Positions 25,489 to 35,393 are shown, counted from the first letter of the stretch. The stretch: 53,691 bases of DNA from Mesorhizobium sp. (GCA_004020875.1 SAPZ01000034.1:1-53691), one strand, 5' to 3'. Made by a program: numbers and translations. The notes: generated by a model from the letters alone, not told the origin.

Positions 25489-25795
25489 TGGCCGGCGATT
25501 GCTGGTGAGTCGCTTGCCTCCAAGGGCGAAAACTCAGTTGGGAATACATCTGAGCAGTAATGCTACTGGCAGCACAACGGAGGCTCTGAATTCGTTGGGC
25601 CATGTGAAAGGGCCCGCTGCTGCGGGACGTGAGCACGTTGCGGCGGCATTACGCACATGATTTTGTGACACCCGTGGCAAAAGAACTGAAGCGCCCGAGC
25701 CGAACCGCGACAAGATATGCAGCGCTCAATGGCTTCGGCAGAAATTTGGCACAGTTTCGACAGTTCGCATGCACCTCCAGGGTCAAGGAGGTTGA
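25489..25795. other. Spacer without recognisable gene
   Basis: Lies between the convergent SIR2-like and NodL-like genes. Only short incoherent frames are seen; a transcription terminator would be expected here but I could not identify a clear stem-loop. Confidence 0.45.
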
Positions 25796-26362
25796 TTATG
25801 CCTGTTTATGTGGGTTGGCGACGCGAGCAGGAATTCCCACTACCTTTGCCCCGGCGGGAACATCGCGTGTGACCACGCTGCCAGCGCCTACGACCGCATT
25901 ATCGCCAATCGTGACGCCAGGCAGAATGATTGCTCCACCGCCGATCCAGACACGGCTGCCAATGCGAACAGGACGCCCGACCTGCAGGCCGGCCTGTCGC
26001 TGCTCGGCATCATGTGGATGATCGGCGGTATAAATCTGCACGGCAGGCCCAATTGCCGTTCCTTGCCCGATTTTGACCTCTACCACGTCAAGAATAACGC
26101 AGTTGAAGTTGATGTAGGCATTGGCGCCAATGCGGATATTGAATCCGTAGTCGCAAAAAAAGGGCGGACGGATGACCGTTCCGCGCCCAACCTCTCCCAG
26201 CCGCTCGGACAAAAGCTCATGCCAATGCTCCGTGGTCTGCCCCAGCGTATCATTGTACCGCTTGAGCCAAGCCCCGGTGGCCAACAGGTCAGCTTGGATC
26301 TCCGGATCCGCCGCATTGTAAAACTCGCCTGCGAGCATCTTTTCTTTCTGGCTACGCATCAT
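25796..26362 (-). CDS. nodL: NodL-like O-acetyltransferase (hexapeptide repeat)
   Basis: A 188-residue acetyltransferase of the NodL/LacA/Maa family. The N-terminus SQKEKMLAGEFYNAADPEIQ is characteristic, and from about residue 60 left-handed hexapeptide repeats follow, with the catalytic histidine in YTADHPHD near residue 113 and the VWIGGGAIILPGVTIGDNAV acetyl-CoA region. NodL acetylates the non-reducing sugar of Nod factor; closely related Maa enzymes acetylate maltose or glucose. No nod box was found upstream, so assignment to NodL rests on similarity and the symbiotic setting and could be wrong. Confidence 0.65.
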   Translation of the reverse strand: MMRSQKEKMLAGEFYNAADPEIQADLLATGAWLKRYNDTLGQTTEHWHELLSERLGEVGRGTVIRPPFFCDYGFNIRIGANAYINFNCVILDVVEVKIGQGTAIGPAVQIYTADHPHDAEQRQAGLQVGRPVRIGSRVWIGGGAIILPGVTIGDNAVVGAGSVVTRDVPAGAKVVGIPARVANPHKQA

Positions 26363-26728
26363 AGTCTCCCGTCAGGTCGTGTCCCGTGCAGTGATGCAGG
26401 AACGCACATCAAACTGCCTCGGCAACTTTGTAACTCGGTCTGCCGGGCGCGTGGTCAAGCCGGGGCGACAGTTTCGTCTCGACCAACTTCTGCGAATTTT
26501 GGAAATATCGCAGATCAACCGGTCGCAGGGCCAATACCTGACGAAGTCGGCAACTGTCCAGCGGTCGAACTCACTTTCATGCCCATCTCAACGGGTGCCA
26601 TGAGCGCGGCGCAACGCGCTCGAACGCCGAAATACTTAATTCCCAAACACCCTCTAAGATTGAGAAAGTGCATCGTTTTGTACGAAACTAACAATCCCAT
26701 TAGCTGAAGAGTTTGCAACACATCCGTG
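26363..26728. other. Spacer without recognisable gene
   Basis: About 365 bp upstream of the NodL-like gene and beyond the 3' end of the broken hydrolase. No nod box, NifA site or domain-bearing frame was recognised. Confidence 0.45.
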
Positions 26729-27652
26729 TCAGATCCCCATCAGCTTGAACGCCGCCTGGCTGACTTCAGTGTCGGGGTCTTTCAGATGCTCGGGTTCCTG
26801 GAAGTGGTTGGCGTTGAAGGCTATCGTTCGACTGGCCAATCTCCCCATGCCGCGCAGCGCTTCACCGAACACATCGGACTGGCGCTTGAACTCCGGACTG
26901 TCCTGGTCGGCTGACACGACGGCAATCGGGCAGGTGATCCGGTCGAGATGGCGCATCGGGCTGAATTCCGCCTCTTCCCCCCTCCGTCAGATGCAGGTAG
27001 CTGCTGCGCGAGGAAAGCATCACCGGATAGAGATCATACATGCCGCTCATCAGCAAGCCGCCCTTGAGGGCATCCGCCGGTAGGCTGCGCTCCGTCCAGT
27101 CGGTGATGAGGACGCAGGCCGCCAGATGCGCGCCGGAAGAATGACCCGCCACATACACCCGGTTCGGGTCGCCGCCGAAACTGGCGGCATTCTTCATCGT
27201 CCACTCCACCGCCCGCCTGCAATTCTCGACCATCTGTCGCAGCGTCAGCGTTTTCACACTGCCGAAGTCAGGCGCGGCATAGGCCGCCCCGCGCGAAACG
27301 AAGGTCGGGGCCGGATAGGATGCATCCTCGCGAGTGTTTCGGGTCCAGGCACCGCCATGGATGAAGACCAGGACCGGGGCGGCCTTGGCATCCCAGGCGC
27401 GAACACATCGATGAGATCTCTGGCATCTGGACCGTATTTTGCCGGACGCGGCGGCATCGCGCGCCGGACCTCGGCGCTGGCGATGCCATCGCCTTCCTCC
27501 AGTTCCGCCATCCGCGGCGCCCAGAATGACTGGTCATACGCCGTATCCAGTTGCTCCTGTGTGTAGTCGAGGAATACCGACGCGGCTAAGGACTTGCCGA
27601 CCGCTACGGCAGACAGGGACACGCCCGCCATGAGAAACGTTCTGCGCATCAT
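26729..27652 (-). pseudogene. Secreted alpha/beta hydrolase (carboxylesterase), multiply frameshifted
   Basis: Three minus-strand frames add up to one esterase. The start at 27652 gives RRTFLMAGVSLSAVAVGKSLA, a signal peptide, then DYTQEQLDTAYDQSFWAP. After RSWSSSMAVPG the frame shifts. The next frame holds the nucleophile elbow VAGHSSGAHLAA and GGLLMSGMYDLYPV. A second shift occurs after HLTEGG, and the last frame gives the acid residue region VVSADQDSPEF and the catalytic histidine in FNANHFQEPEHL, ending at 26729. At least two indels are needed, so the gene is dead unless the sequence has errors. Confidence 0.8.
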
Positions 27653-27680
27653 TACTCTTCTCTCCCTCAGGACAGCCGCG

Positions 27681-27908
27681 ATGATTGTAAAGGTGGGCGC
27701 GATCAATGCGGGGACAAAGTACGACGTAATCCCGGATGAGACCCTCCTCAAGGTCAGTGTACGGACGTTCGACGAGAATGTTCGTGCAAAGGTGAAGAAG
27801 GCGATCGAGCGGATCGCTGCCGCGGAGTCGGAAGCGTCGGGCGCCACTCGCCCGCCCGAGATCACTCAGGCCGAGACCGCGCGCTTCTCGCGCGTGGGGA
27901 TTATCTGA
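27681..27908 (+). pseudogene. M20 amidohydrolase fragment
   Basis: An open plus-strand frame reads KVGAINAGTKYDVIPDETLL then VSVRTFDENVR, the dimerisation domain of M20 peptidase/IAA-amino-acid-hydrolase-type enzymes, followed by IERIAAAESEASGATRPPEI. Metal-binding N-terminal and C-terminal parts are absent. It is a short relic, wedged against the 5' end of the broken esterase on the other strand. Confidence 0.65.
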
Positions 27909-27980
27909 CCAAAATGTCGAAAAGCCGTAGTGGAACAAAGGAAAGTGACAACCGAGATCATCAGCCAGCCAGCCCCCAAT

Positions 27981-28508
27981 CTAAGCCCCGAGCAGCACCT
28001 TCAACCTGTCCAGCGCCGCCGTCAAACCCTTCAATGAAACCGACAAGGGCACATCCTTCTGGTCGAGACTCTTAACCGTGACCTTGAGCGTTGTGCCCGT
28101 GCGCAGCGACGCGGCTGCTTTCGCGTCGAAGCTGAGGGGCACGAAGCAGCCGGCGGGCAGGCAGGTCGAGAAGGGCAGCGGCTTGCCCGCTTGCCCATCG
28201 TCGACCTGAAGCGTCGCGCCGACGGCGAGTTGCAGGCCGAAGGGCAGGACGAGATTGCCCGCAATGCCGTCCTCCTGCCCCTTGCCCAATTCGACCGCAA
28301 GCAGGCGCCGTCCGTTCTGCTGCGACTGCTGATAGGTAGCCGCGCATACCAGCGTCGGCGTGGCCTGGCAGGAGAGATCCCAGTCCTCATAGGTCTCCTT
28401 CAGCGAGGAAGCACCGCCCGGCAGCCCGGCTTCCTGAGCTGCCAACGACGCGGAAAGCGCCATGAGGGTGGCCGCGGCCACCGCACAAATCCTGGACGAA
28501 TCCGACAT
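27981..28508 (-). CDS. Invasion-associated locus B (IalB) family protein
   Basis: A 175-residue secreted protein. Residues 1-24 form a signal peptide ending at SLAAQEA. The mature part starts with YEDWDLSCQ and carries four cysteines, including CLPAGCFVPLSF, and FGLQLAVGATLQVDDG, all typical of the IalB family named from Bartonella and common in rhizobia. It probably acts in the periplasm, though its molecular role is not established. The start at 28508 is chosen because the longer frame upstream lacks a signal sequence. No obvious operon partner. Confidence 0.82.
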   Translation of the reverse strand: MSDSSRICAVAAATLMALSASLAAQEAGLPGGASSLKETYEDWDLSCQATPTLVCAATYQQSQQNGRRLLAVELGKGQEDGIAGNLVLPFGLQLAVGATLQVDDGQAGKPLPFSTCLPAGCFVPLSFDAKAAASLRTGTTLKVTVKSLDQKDVPLSVSLKGLTAALDRLKVLLGA

Positions 28509-28701
28509 CAGCAAAGCTCCGTTGCCCCCTTGTCGTGGAGCGCCGCGCGTGCCTTCGAGGCGAGAATGGCGCTCTATCCGATTGAAACGACGCGTCGGCC
28601 CGAAAATCGATGCCGATCTTCGGGCCGACGTATCTGCAACAATTACCCGACCGCGATGCCGCAGGCAAGCGTTCCGCTCCGGCGTGTCGTAAGCACATGA
28701 T

Positions 28702-29853
28702 TTGTCCGGATTAGGTAGCACAGGAGTTGTCCGGTTTCATCGCCAGCGAATGGAAGCTGGGGATGAAGCGGGCAGCGTGGCTCCAGGACGGAGAATACAG
28801 AAGTTTCGGGACGTATTGAGCCGTTGGACTGGCGGCGATCTCTCGATGATGGAGGCAGGCGAGTTGCTGGGCATGTCGGAGCGGCAATTTCGGCGTTATC
28901 GCGACCGTTACGAAGAGGCCGGGGAGGCTGGGTTGCTGGACCGGCGTTTGGGCAAGCTTTCGACGCGCCGGGTGCCAGTGGAGGCGATCGAGGAGATGCT
29001 GGAGCTTTATCGCCATCGCTACCTTGGCTGGAACGTGAAGCATTTCCACGAGCACCTGCTGCGCGATCACGATTTCAGCTGGGGCTACACCTTCATCAAG
29101 ACGCAGCTTCACGCGGCGGGCCTGGTGGAACGGGCCAAGCGGCGCGGTGCTCACCGGCGCAAGCGGGAAAGGAAGCCGTGCGAAGGGATGATGCTACACC
29201 AGGACGGCAGCCGTCATCAGTGGCTGGCGAGTGGGCCGATGCTGGATCTGATCGTGACTATGGACGATGCGACGAGCACGATCTATTCGGCCTTTCTGAT
29301 CGAGGAGGAAGGCACGGCGTCGAGCTTCCAGGGACTTCTGGAGACCTTTGTCGCCAAGGGATTGCCGTCAAGCCTCTACAGCGATCGTGGCAGACACTAT
29401 TTCGTGACGCTCAAGGCGGGCGGGGCTGTCGACAAGATTCGCATGACCCAGGTCGGTCGGGCGCTCGAGCGGCTCGGCATCGAACATATTCCAGCCTATT
29501 CGCCTGGAGCCAGGGGCCGCTCCGAGCGGATGTTCTCAACCTTGCAGGACCGACTGCCGAGGGAACTGGCACTGGCCGGCATGGCTGATATCGAGGCCGC
29601 CAACCGCTTCGTCGCACAGACCTATCTGCCGGCTCACAATGCCCGCTTCGCCAGGCCCGCCGCGGTTGAAGACAGTGCCTTTGTCGCCGCCGACCCGCAG
29701 CAATTGGCCCAGATCCTGTGCATCGAGGAGGAGCGCGTCGTTGCTCGTGACAACACGGTCGCCTTCGCGCGGCTGCGATTGCAGCTCCCGCACAGTCCGA
29801 TCCGGGATGATGATCGTTGTGGAGCTGCCGTGCACGACGATTTCGAACCATAG
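28702..29853 (+). mobile_element. ISNCY-type transposase, 3' truncated
   Basis: A transposase of up to 383 residues. The N-terminal helix-turn-helix is LSMMEAGELLGMSERQFRRY, followed by DRRLGKLSTRRVP and the catalytic core with LHQDGSRHQWL, YSDRGRHYF and SPGARGRSERMF. The expected C-terminus is replaced after LQLPHSPIR by an unrelated short tail, so the element is cut near 29805. TTGTCCGG at about 28700 and again at 28728 may belong to its left end. A start at 28750 is also possible. No matching right end was found. It probably no longer moves by itself. Confidence 0.8.
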
Positions 29854-30008
29854 TTGGCGATGTAGAATTCTATTTTAATCGTATAGAACAATTGAGAAAC
29901 GTCGCCAATCTGAACACCTCGCCTCGGATCATGGCGTTCGGACGATGACTGCCGTAAGATTCCACCCGTGTGGGGCAAGGCTGCTACCGGCCTGCGACGG
30001 AGGGGAAC

Positions 30009-30518
30009 ATGGCAATTGATACTCTTGATAAGGTGCCGCTGCTCTATCACTTCACCGACCGGAGGAACCTGCCGGTGATTAAAGAAATGGGAGGACTCTA
30101 TCCACTCGCGCAGCTTGACCAGAAGAAGGTCAAGGTTCCGGCACCGGGCGGCAATGAATGGAGTCGTGACGCCGACGCGTTGAAGGGAATGGGCAACTAC
30201 GTCCACCTTTGCTTTCGTAGCACCCATCCGATGGAGTACGTTGCCCGGCAGGATGGGAGGATTACGGACACGATCTTTCTGCAAATACATTCCTCGGTAA
30301 TGCAGTTCACGGGTGTTCGTTTTACCAACGATGTCGCGAACAAAGCTGGCGTCGAATCGATTCCTATCGGAGAGGCTGAACCGCTAATCGATTTTGAGAT
30401 ACTTTACACCCGAACGGACTGGAAGGATTCGGCGATTAAGGCGCGTCTCACTCAGGCGGAGAAATACGAGGTGTTGGTTCCCCATGTCATTCTGCTGGGC
30501 TTAATAAGGAACATTTAG
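30009..30518 (+). CDS. darT1: DarT1-type ADP-ribosyltransferase toxin (DUF4433)
   Basis: A 169-residue protein of the DarT family, which attaches ADP-ribose to bases in DNA. The NAD-binding start LYHFTDRRNLPVI lies near residue 13, the helix NYVHLCFRSTHPMEYVA near residue 62 corresponds to the family's YVPFYF...SPM block, and QFTGVRFTNDVANKAGVES follows. The start at 30009 is used because GGAGGGGAAC directly precedes it. The neighbour one base downstream is a NADAR antitoxin, which points to the DarT1 class (guanine-modifying) rather than DarT2 with its DarG macrodomain partner. Confidence 0.8.
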   Translation: MAIDTLDKVPLLYHFTDRRNLPVIKEMGGLYPLAQLDQKKVKVPAPGGNEWSRDADALKGMGNYVHLCFRSTHPMEYVARQDGRITDTIFLQIHSSVMQFTGVRFTNDVANKAGVESIPIGEAEPLIDFEILYTRTDWKDSAIKARLTQAEKYEVLVPHVILLGLIRNI

Positions 30519-30519
30519 A

Positions 30520-31233
30520 ATGGCTGAGAGACCAGTCTTTATCCCTGCAACCGAGGACGAAGGTTACGTCAGGCGATTGGATTTCGAAATTCCGTGGGCC
30601 GGTGGCTTCGCTGAGGTTCAGAAGAAGAAGAATATACGGTCGCTGCATGAGGCCGCCAAGAAAGCCGGATATGCGCCGCTGCTAGAAGTGTCTAGCAAGT
30701 CTGATGAAGTCGCCGGCCAGCATCTTAGCGCGTTTCACCTGCGCGTGAGGACCAGCATCGGCGAGATACCGCTGGAGAACGCCTTTCAGGGAAGTAAGGT
30801 ATTCGAGCGTGGCGGGCCGTACACCGATCTGTACGAGGTTGAACCGCGCGATGCGAAGCGCGAGCCACGACTCCGCGAATCCGGCGCACTGGTGGGCTTC
30901 AAATTCGACGGCTTCGAGTTCCCGCTAGAACCCACGACCGTGTTCTACGATTGGCTTTATCTCAATGCCATCTTTCCTCACCGTGTATGGCTCAAAAATC
31001 GAGTGGACGGCGAAATGCGGTATGCCGGTTTCACTGACATAGAGTTCAACCCTACCAAGTCGGTCAATTGTCAGGCGAAAACGTGCGCTCTGTTCGTAGT
31101 GCTCATGAGGGAGAACAAGCTGGAGCGCTACCTAAAAACGCCCGAGGTTTTCATTGCCGCGATGGCTGCTCATTCGCTTCGGCCGACCGAGCATCAACCT
31201 CATTTGAAGCAGGCCAGACTTAGGGTCGGCTAG
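30520..31233 (+). CDS. DarT1-associated NADAR antitoxin
   Basis: A 237-residue protein matching the NADAR-type antitoxins found beside DarT1. Recognised blocks are RPVFIPATEDEGYVRRLDF at the start, VQKKKNIRSLHEAAKKAGYA near residue 35, PLENAFQGSKVFERGGPYTD near residue 84, and a C-terminal FTDIEFNPTKSVNCQA. NADAR proteins remove the ADP-ribose that DarT1 places on DNA, so the pair can guard against phage or stabilise the mobile region. It begins 1 bp after the toxin stop, as expected for a tightly coupled toxin-antitoxin pair. Confidence 0.78.
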   Translation: MAERPVFIPATEDEGYVRRLDFEIPWAGGFAEVQKKKNIRSLHEAAKKAGYAPLLEVSSKSDEVAGQHLSAFHLRVRTSIGEIPLENAFQGSKVFERGGPYTDLYEVEPRDAKREPRLRESGALVGFKFDGFEFPLEPTTVFYDWLYLNAIFPHRVWLKNRVDGEMRYAGFTDIEFNPTKSVNCQAKTCALFVVLMRENKLERYLKTPEVFIAAMAAHSLRPTEHQPHLKQARLRVG

Positions 31234-31443
31234 CAGGCAGTAGCGCAATTTATTCGCTAGAGCAGCAAGGTCACTGCCGAGACCGCACGCCGGGTAACCG
31301 GTATCAGTACACCTGTCTTCGGCGTGTCATGGTCGGACCCCAGCCCCTCAGAGACAGAAATCGTACGCCGCTTCCTCGTTTCTCGAAGATCGACGGGTCC
31401 TTTACAATCCCTTCGATAGCGGCGGAAGCCCATGAGTTGCCTG

Positions 31444-31742
31444 TCAGGATTGAGTGTAGCCGCGGGCTCTCATGCAATCCTTGACGAGATTGCCTTGTTC
31501 CATACCCTTGACGATACGATCCCCGACACCGTCCCCGATTGCATCTGTCATCGTTTTCGGGCGGCTATTCGTTCCGATCGTCGCCGTCGTCATTTCCGAC
31601 TGATACTTGCATTCAGTGTAGTCCTGCTGGGCAGCACTGCGCGGCGTCTCGTCCTTCACCCAGTTGCCGCCGTCGGACGTACTGCACCCGGCAGCGAAAG
31701 AAAGGCACCCTGCCAAATCGCAATTAGAATTACTTTGTTCAC
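31444..31742 (-). pseudogene. Small lipoprotein gene with one-base deletion
   Basis: The frame ending at 31444 encodes a lipobox (SFAAGC), then STSDGGNWVKDETP, and ends VKDCMRARGYTQS, a pattern of small rhizobial lipoproteins. The signal-peptide start lies one frame away: GTG at 31742 gives VNKVILIAI. Adding a single T in the AAATCG/CGATTT run near 31713-31719 joins them into VNKVILIAILAGCLSFAAGC, a complete lipoprotein signal of 20 residues. Either the gene is broken by a single deletion or the base was missed in sequencing. Confidence 0.7.
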
Positions 31743-31881
31743 GAAACACTCCTTCCGGAAAGCAAAAGCAGCAATGGCCGAAGGATGGTCGGCCATTGCA
31801 AGGCGATAAGATCTTTCAATAGAGATGGCTGTCAGTTCGCTGCTGGAATCGGGCATGACATATCGCCCTCCCTTGCGGCGA

Positions 31882-34800
31882 TTAAAACCGAACACTGAGT
31901 TTGGCGTTGAAGCCATGCTCCTGCGCGTCCGAGGCAAGCTGACCTTTATAGGTAAGCCCGATGGTTGCCTTGTCGGTAAGGTTGACATCGATACCAGCTT
32001 CGAAGACGGCAGCGTTCTTTGCGATTGGCGTTCCCTCCACGGCGAAGGATGAGCCGCCTGTGAAGGCAAGCGCCGTTTCAGGCACCACATCGCCGAACGC
32101 ATGACGCCAGCCGATACCGCCACGGGCGGTTGTATTGACGGAACCAAGCGGGAAAGCGGTCGAGGCGCGCAGCCCTATCGTGGTGAATGTCGTGTCGCTC
32201 GACCGGTCTTTTCCGGAAAGCGCAGCGGCACCGCCATGCTCTGTGAAGCCATCCGCGTTGAAGTTCACATAGGCTAGGTTCGCATAGGGCTCGAAAGATA
32301 CGGAAGCTGTATCCAGTCGAGAGCCGAGTTCGCCGAAAGCCTGGAACGTGCCGGCATGGTAATCGGCCGAAAGGCTGTCGGAGAAGCCCGGAAACGCCAC
32401 CGACCTGCCGGTCTCGATGCGGTTCCACGTATAGGCAAGGCCGGAACGGAAGCTGTGAGGGCCACGCTGCGTGCCAGCGTAGATCCCGAGGTGATAATTG
32501 TTGCCTGAGCCGGAGGAGGCGCGATCATCCACATGGATGGACGTATGGCTATAACCGGCAAGAAGCCCGAGCCGCCAGCTTTCGCCGATGGCCGCATCGC
32601 CGCCTGCAATAAAGCCTCCCGTCGAGCGGTCGAGGCGAGCAGCGTTGCCGTCTCCGTCCAAATGTCCCCAGGCGCCGAAACCGCTGCCCCAGACGGCGAA
32701 GTTTTCGCTGGTCGCGGGAGCCAGTTCCGGGCCTTCCGGTCCATATGCCATGACCGGCACGGTTGATGCGCCCACGCCTGCGAACGCTGCGCGAATGCGA
32801 TCGCCGGCGGCGTCACGGACGAAATGGCTGTCTTCGACAAAGGCGCTGTGAACGGAAGCATGGATCTCGCCCGAAAGCTGATCGAATGCGTTGCGGGATC
32901 CCTGTCCCGTCAGGAAGAGGATGTTGTCGTGGATCGTGTTGCCGGAACCAAGGGCTTCCGCAGCCGCGCCCACGGATCGCTGATTGAAGGTATTGCCGAC
33001 ATCGGCAAAGGTGACAGAATTGCGATCGACGTCGAGATAGACGTTGGTCGGGTCATAAGCGAGTTCGAAATCGACGAAGGGCGAGTCTGTAAAGAGGCCT
33101 CCTGTCAGCCCGCCGTAGGTCCCGATCACGCCGCCAGCGGCGGTCAGAGGCGTGTAGCGGGTATCGACTGAGAAATGCCCGGCACCTTCACGCACCAGGT
33201 TGACGCTCGCTCCCTTGTTGATGGCGGCACTGCCGGCAACGTCGATGAGATCTGAAGCCTTGCTCGGTGCGATACCCGCCAAATAGGTCGACCCGGCCTG
33301 CTGCACGAAGTCACCGTTGACGGTGAGCACTGCAACCCCCTTGCTTGGATCGAGCACGCTGCCAGGAGCGACGGTGCCGCCTGCGCCAACCGTAAGAGAG
33401 CCGACTGCACCGATACCCGTAAGGGTACCAGTAGCCGAGACGCCTACCTTCGAAACAATGCGGCCATCGACGGCGAGTATGCCTCCAAGCACCTTGGTCG
33501 GCCCGCTGTAGCTGTTTTCGCCGGACAGGATCAGCGCTCCTTCGCCGCGCTTCGTCAGGTCTCCGGCGCCCGAGATTGAATTCGACCAGATCGAGGAGTA
33601 GCCTTTGGTGTCGACGTCGAAGACGCCGGCGTAGCGGAACTCGCCCGGACCCTCGATCGCAACGCCGAGATTGAGCAGACCCTGGCCGAAGACTTGTTCA
33701 TCCTCGAACCCTTTGGTGGTCGTCGTTGTCAGGAGGGTTTCAATGGTCTGGCGGGCGTTCATGTAAGGGAATGCCGACCGGATCACTGCCGCCGCGCCAG
33801 CAACATGCGGCGTTGCCATGGAAGTACCTTCCTCGTACTTATACGGGTTGTTCTTGTTCGCCCGATCCCCTTGTGGCCAGGTAGAATAAATGCCGTTCTC
33901 ATCAATCGGATTATCGGGATCGGCATTAATATCGCCACCCGGAGCCGCGAGGCACCACTCTGCTGTGGCTCCGCATCTATTGCTATAGCTGGCAATCTTG
34001 CCATCCTTGCCGACAGCAACGACTGTTATCAGCGAGCCTGCCAGATCCGAGAAGTCGAGCTTCGAGACATCAGACCCGCTCACTATCTTGTATGTATTTG
34101 GGTTATTGAAATCGAAACCTTTGTTTGTTTGATCGTTTGTGTCGATGAACTTATAAAGATTTCCATCTTTGGTATTTTCTGGCGTTATTAACGGCAACGT
34201 GCCGATGCCGCTGGGAATCGCCGAAGCAGCGCCGGGTTGGTCGTCGGTACTGGCATCATTACCGGCGGCGAAGACGAGCACGATGTCCGCCTTAGCCGCC
34301 TTCTTCAACGTATTGTAGGTATCGACGAGATTGCTCGGATCATCATAGATGGCCTGATAGTCGAGAATCTCATAGTTTTTATTATCGATGGCATATCCCT
34401 TGCCATCGAGTTTCAGTTGGCCGTTCTCGTCCTTGAGATACCGCCCCAGCAACAGGCCTGGCCCGTAGCTCCCATTGAGCACGCCAGCTCCCGCACCAAT
34501 CGCGTATTCGATCGCTTCATTGGTCGGGTCCATCTCGGGATCATCTGGGTCGCCGATATCCACTGCTCGAAGGGGCAATACTGTCGATTCATAGGCCACG
34601 CCCTGCATGCCCGTGCCGTCGCGCGCGGCGCCGATTATCCCCGCCACATGGGTCCCGTGTCCGTCAGGCACACCGTCTTTGTCGACAGAATGGCTGACGT
34701 CAGCCAAGCGTTTATCCGTCCCGAAGTTGTGCAGCGCCTTCGAAATGCGCGCCACGAATTCGGGATGGTTGATATCCAGTCCTGTATCCACAATCGCAAC

Positions 34801-34995
34801 GACGACGCCCTTGCCCGTATAGCCTTTAAGGTAGGCGGGCAGGGCGTTGATCATACTCAGGCCCCAATTTCTGGAATATTCGGCATCTGCCACCGGCGCA
34901 GGCGACGCGACTGATTCCTGGGCCAAGGACAGATTTGGTGCGAAGAGCGCCGTTGTTGCTAAAAACAATTTGATCGTTCTGAAGCGCGTTGGCAT
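31882..34995 (-). CDS. Subtilisin-like serine protease autotransporter
   Basis: A 1037-residue type V secreted protease. Residues 1-25 are a signal peptide ending SLAQES. The S8 protease domain follows with the aspartate in VVAIVDTGLDINHPE, histidine in GHGTHVAGIIGA and serine in GTSMATPHVAGAA (near residue 388). From about residue 460 comes a beta-helix with the autotransporter repeat LTKRGEGALILSGENSYSG. The C-terminal 260 residues form the outer-membrane beta-barrel, starting near ENFAVWGSGFGAWG and ending in phenylalanine (KLSVRF), as the insertion machinery requires. Rhizobial targets of such proteases are not known to me. It lies downstream of nifA on the same strand with about 400 bp between. 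Confidence 0.9.
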   Translation of the reverse strand: MPTRFRTIKLFLATTALFAPNLSLAQESVASPAPVADAEYSRNWGLSMINALPAYLKGYTGKGVVVAIVDTGLDINHPEFVARISKALHNFGTDKRLADVSHSVDKDGVPDGHGTHVAGIIGAARDGTGMQGVAYESTVLPLRAVDIGDPDDPEMDPTNEAIEYAIGAGAGVLNGSYGPGLLLGRYLKDENGQLKLDGKGYAIDNKNYEILDYQAIYDDPSNLVDTYNTLKKAAKADIVLVFAAGNDASTDDQPGAASAIPSGIGTLPLITPENTKDGNLYKFIDTNDQTNKGFDFNNPNTYKIVSGSDVSKLDFSDLAGSLITVVAVGKDGKIASYSNRCGATAEWCLAAPGGDINADPDNPIDENGIYSTWPQGDRANKNNPYKYEEGTSMATPHVAGAAAVIRSAFPYMNARQTIETLLTTTTTKGFEDEQVFGQGLLNLGVAIEGPGEFRYAGVFDVDTKGYSSIWSNSISGAGDLTKRGEGALILSGENSYSGPTKVLGGILAVDGRIVSKVGVSATGTLTGIGAVGSLTVGAGGTVAPGSVLDPSKGVAVLTVNGDFVQQAGSTYLAGIAPSKASDLIDVAGSAAINKGASVNLVREGAGHFSVDTRYTPLTAAGGVIGTYGGLTGGLFTDSPFVDFELAYDPTNVYLDVDRNSVTFADVGNTFNQRSVGAAAEALGSGNTIHDNILFLTGQGSRNAFDQLSGEIHASVHSAFVEDSHFVRDAAGDRIRAAFAGVGASTVPVMAYGPEGPELAPATSENFAVWGSGFGAWGHLDGDGNAARLDRSTGGFIAGGDAAIGESWRLGLLAGYSHTSIHVDDRASSGSGNNYHLGIYAGTQRGPHSFRSGLAYTWNRIETGRSVAFPGFSDSLSADYHAGTFQAFGELGSRLDTASVSFEPYANLAYVNFNADGFTEHGGAAALSGKDRSSDTTFTTIGLRASTAFPLGSVNTTARGGIGWRHAFGDVVPETALAFTGGSSFAVEGTPIAKNAAVFEAGIDVNLTDKATIGLTYKGQLASDAQEHGFNAKLSVRF

Positions 34996-35393
34996 GCTTA
35001 ATCCCTATTCCCAAAACTACTTATTTCTTTCAGATCAGATTGGCGCGATATCGAGCGGCAAGCGATCAGCTTATGTATCGACCAGGTCCCGCCAGCGGAG
35101 ATCTGCGCGTCGCCTCTACGCATGCTGGCGTGTCACCAATGATACATCGATTATTTCTGGATTTCAGGCACGTCGGATTGGATTTGCCCTTGCGGTGTAG
35201 AGCGAAGTTACTAGCCATAGGATTCCTCCTTCTTAGTTTTGTCAGCCGCAGAGCCCCAGTACGACTGGTGGTAGAAAGCACACGGCCGGAATCTTGGCAG
35301 CGCTGTTCACACCCACGTTCGTAAGGTGGCCGATGGGCTCGGCGCCAGAGCACCAATGCTTGACCTGCTCCAGCTCTTGCTCGGCGGGTTGTT
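34996..35393. other. Spacer between nifA and the autotransporter gene
   Basis: About 400 bp that should hold the autotransporter's own promoter. No NifA site, nod box or recognisable coding frame was found. Confidence 0.45.

Noticed and set aside
26363..26480. nod box before the NodL-like gene
   Set aside because: No ATCCA...GGAT arms or AAACAATCGATTTT core were found upstream of 26362.
29840..29930. Inverted repeat TTGGCGA...TCGCCAA before darT1 as an operator or IS end
   Set aside because: Arms are only 7 bp and 40 bp apart, which is too weak to claim.
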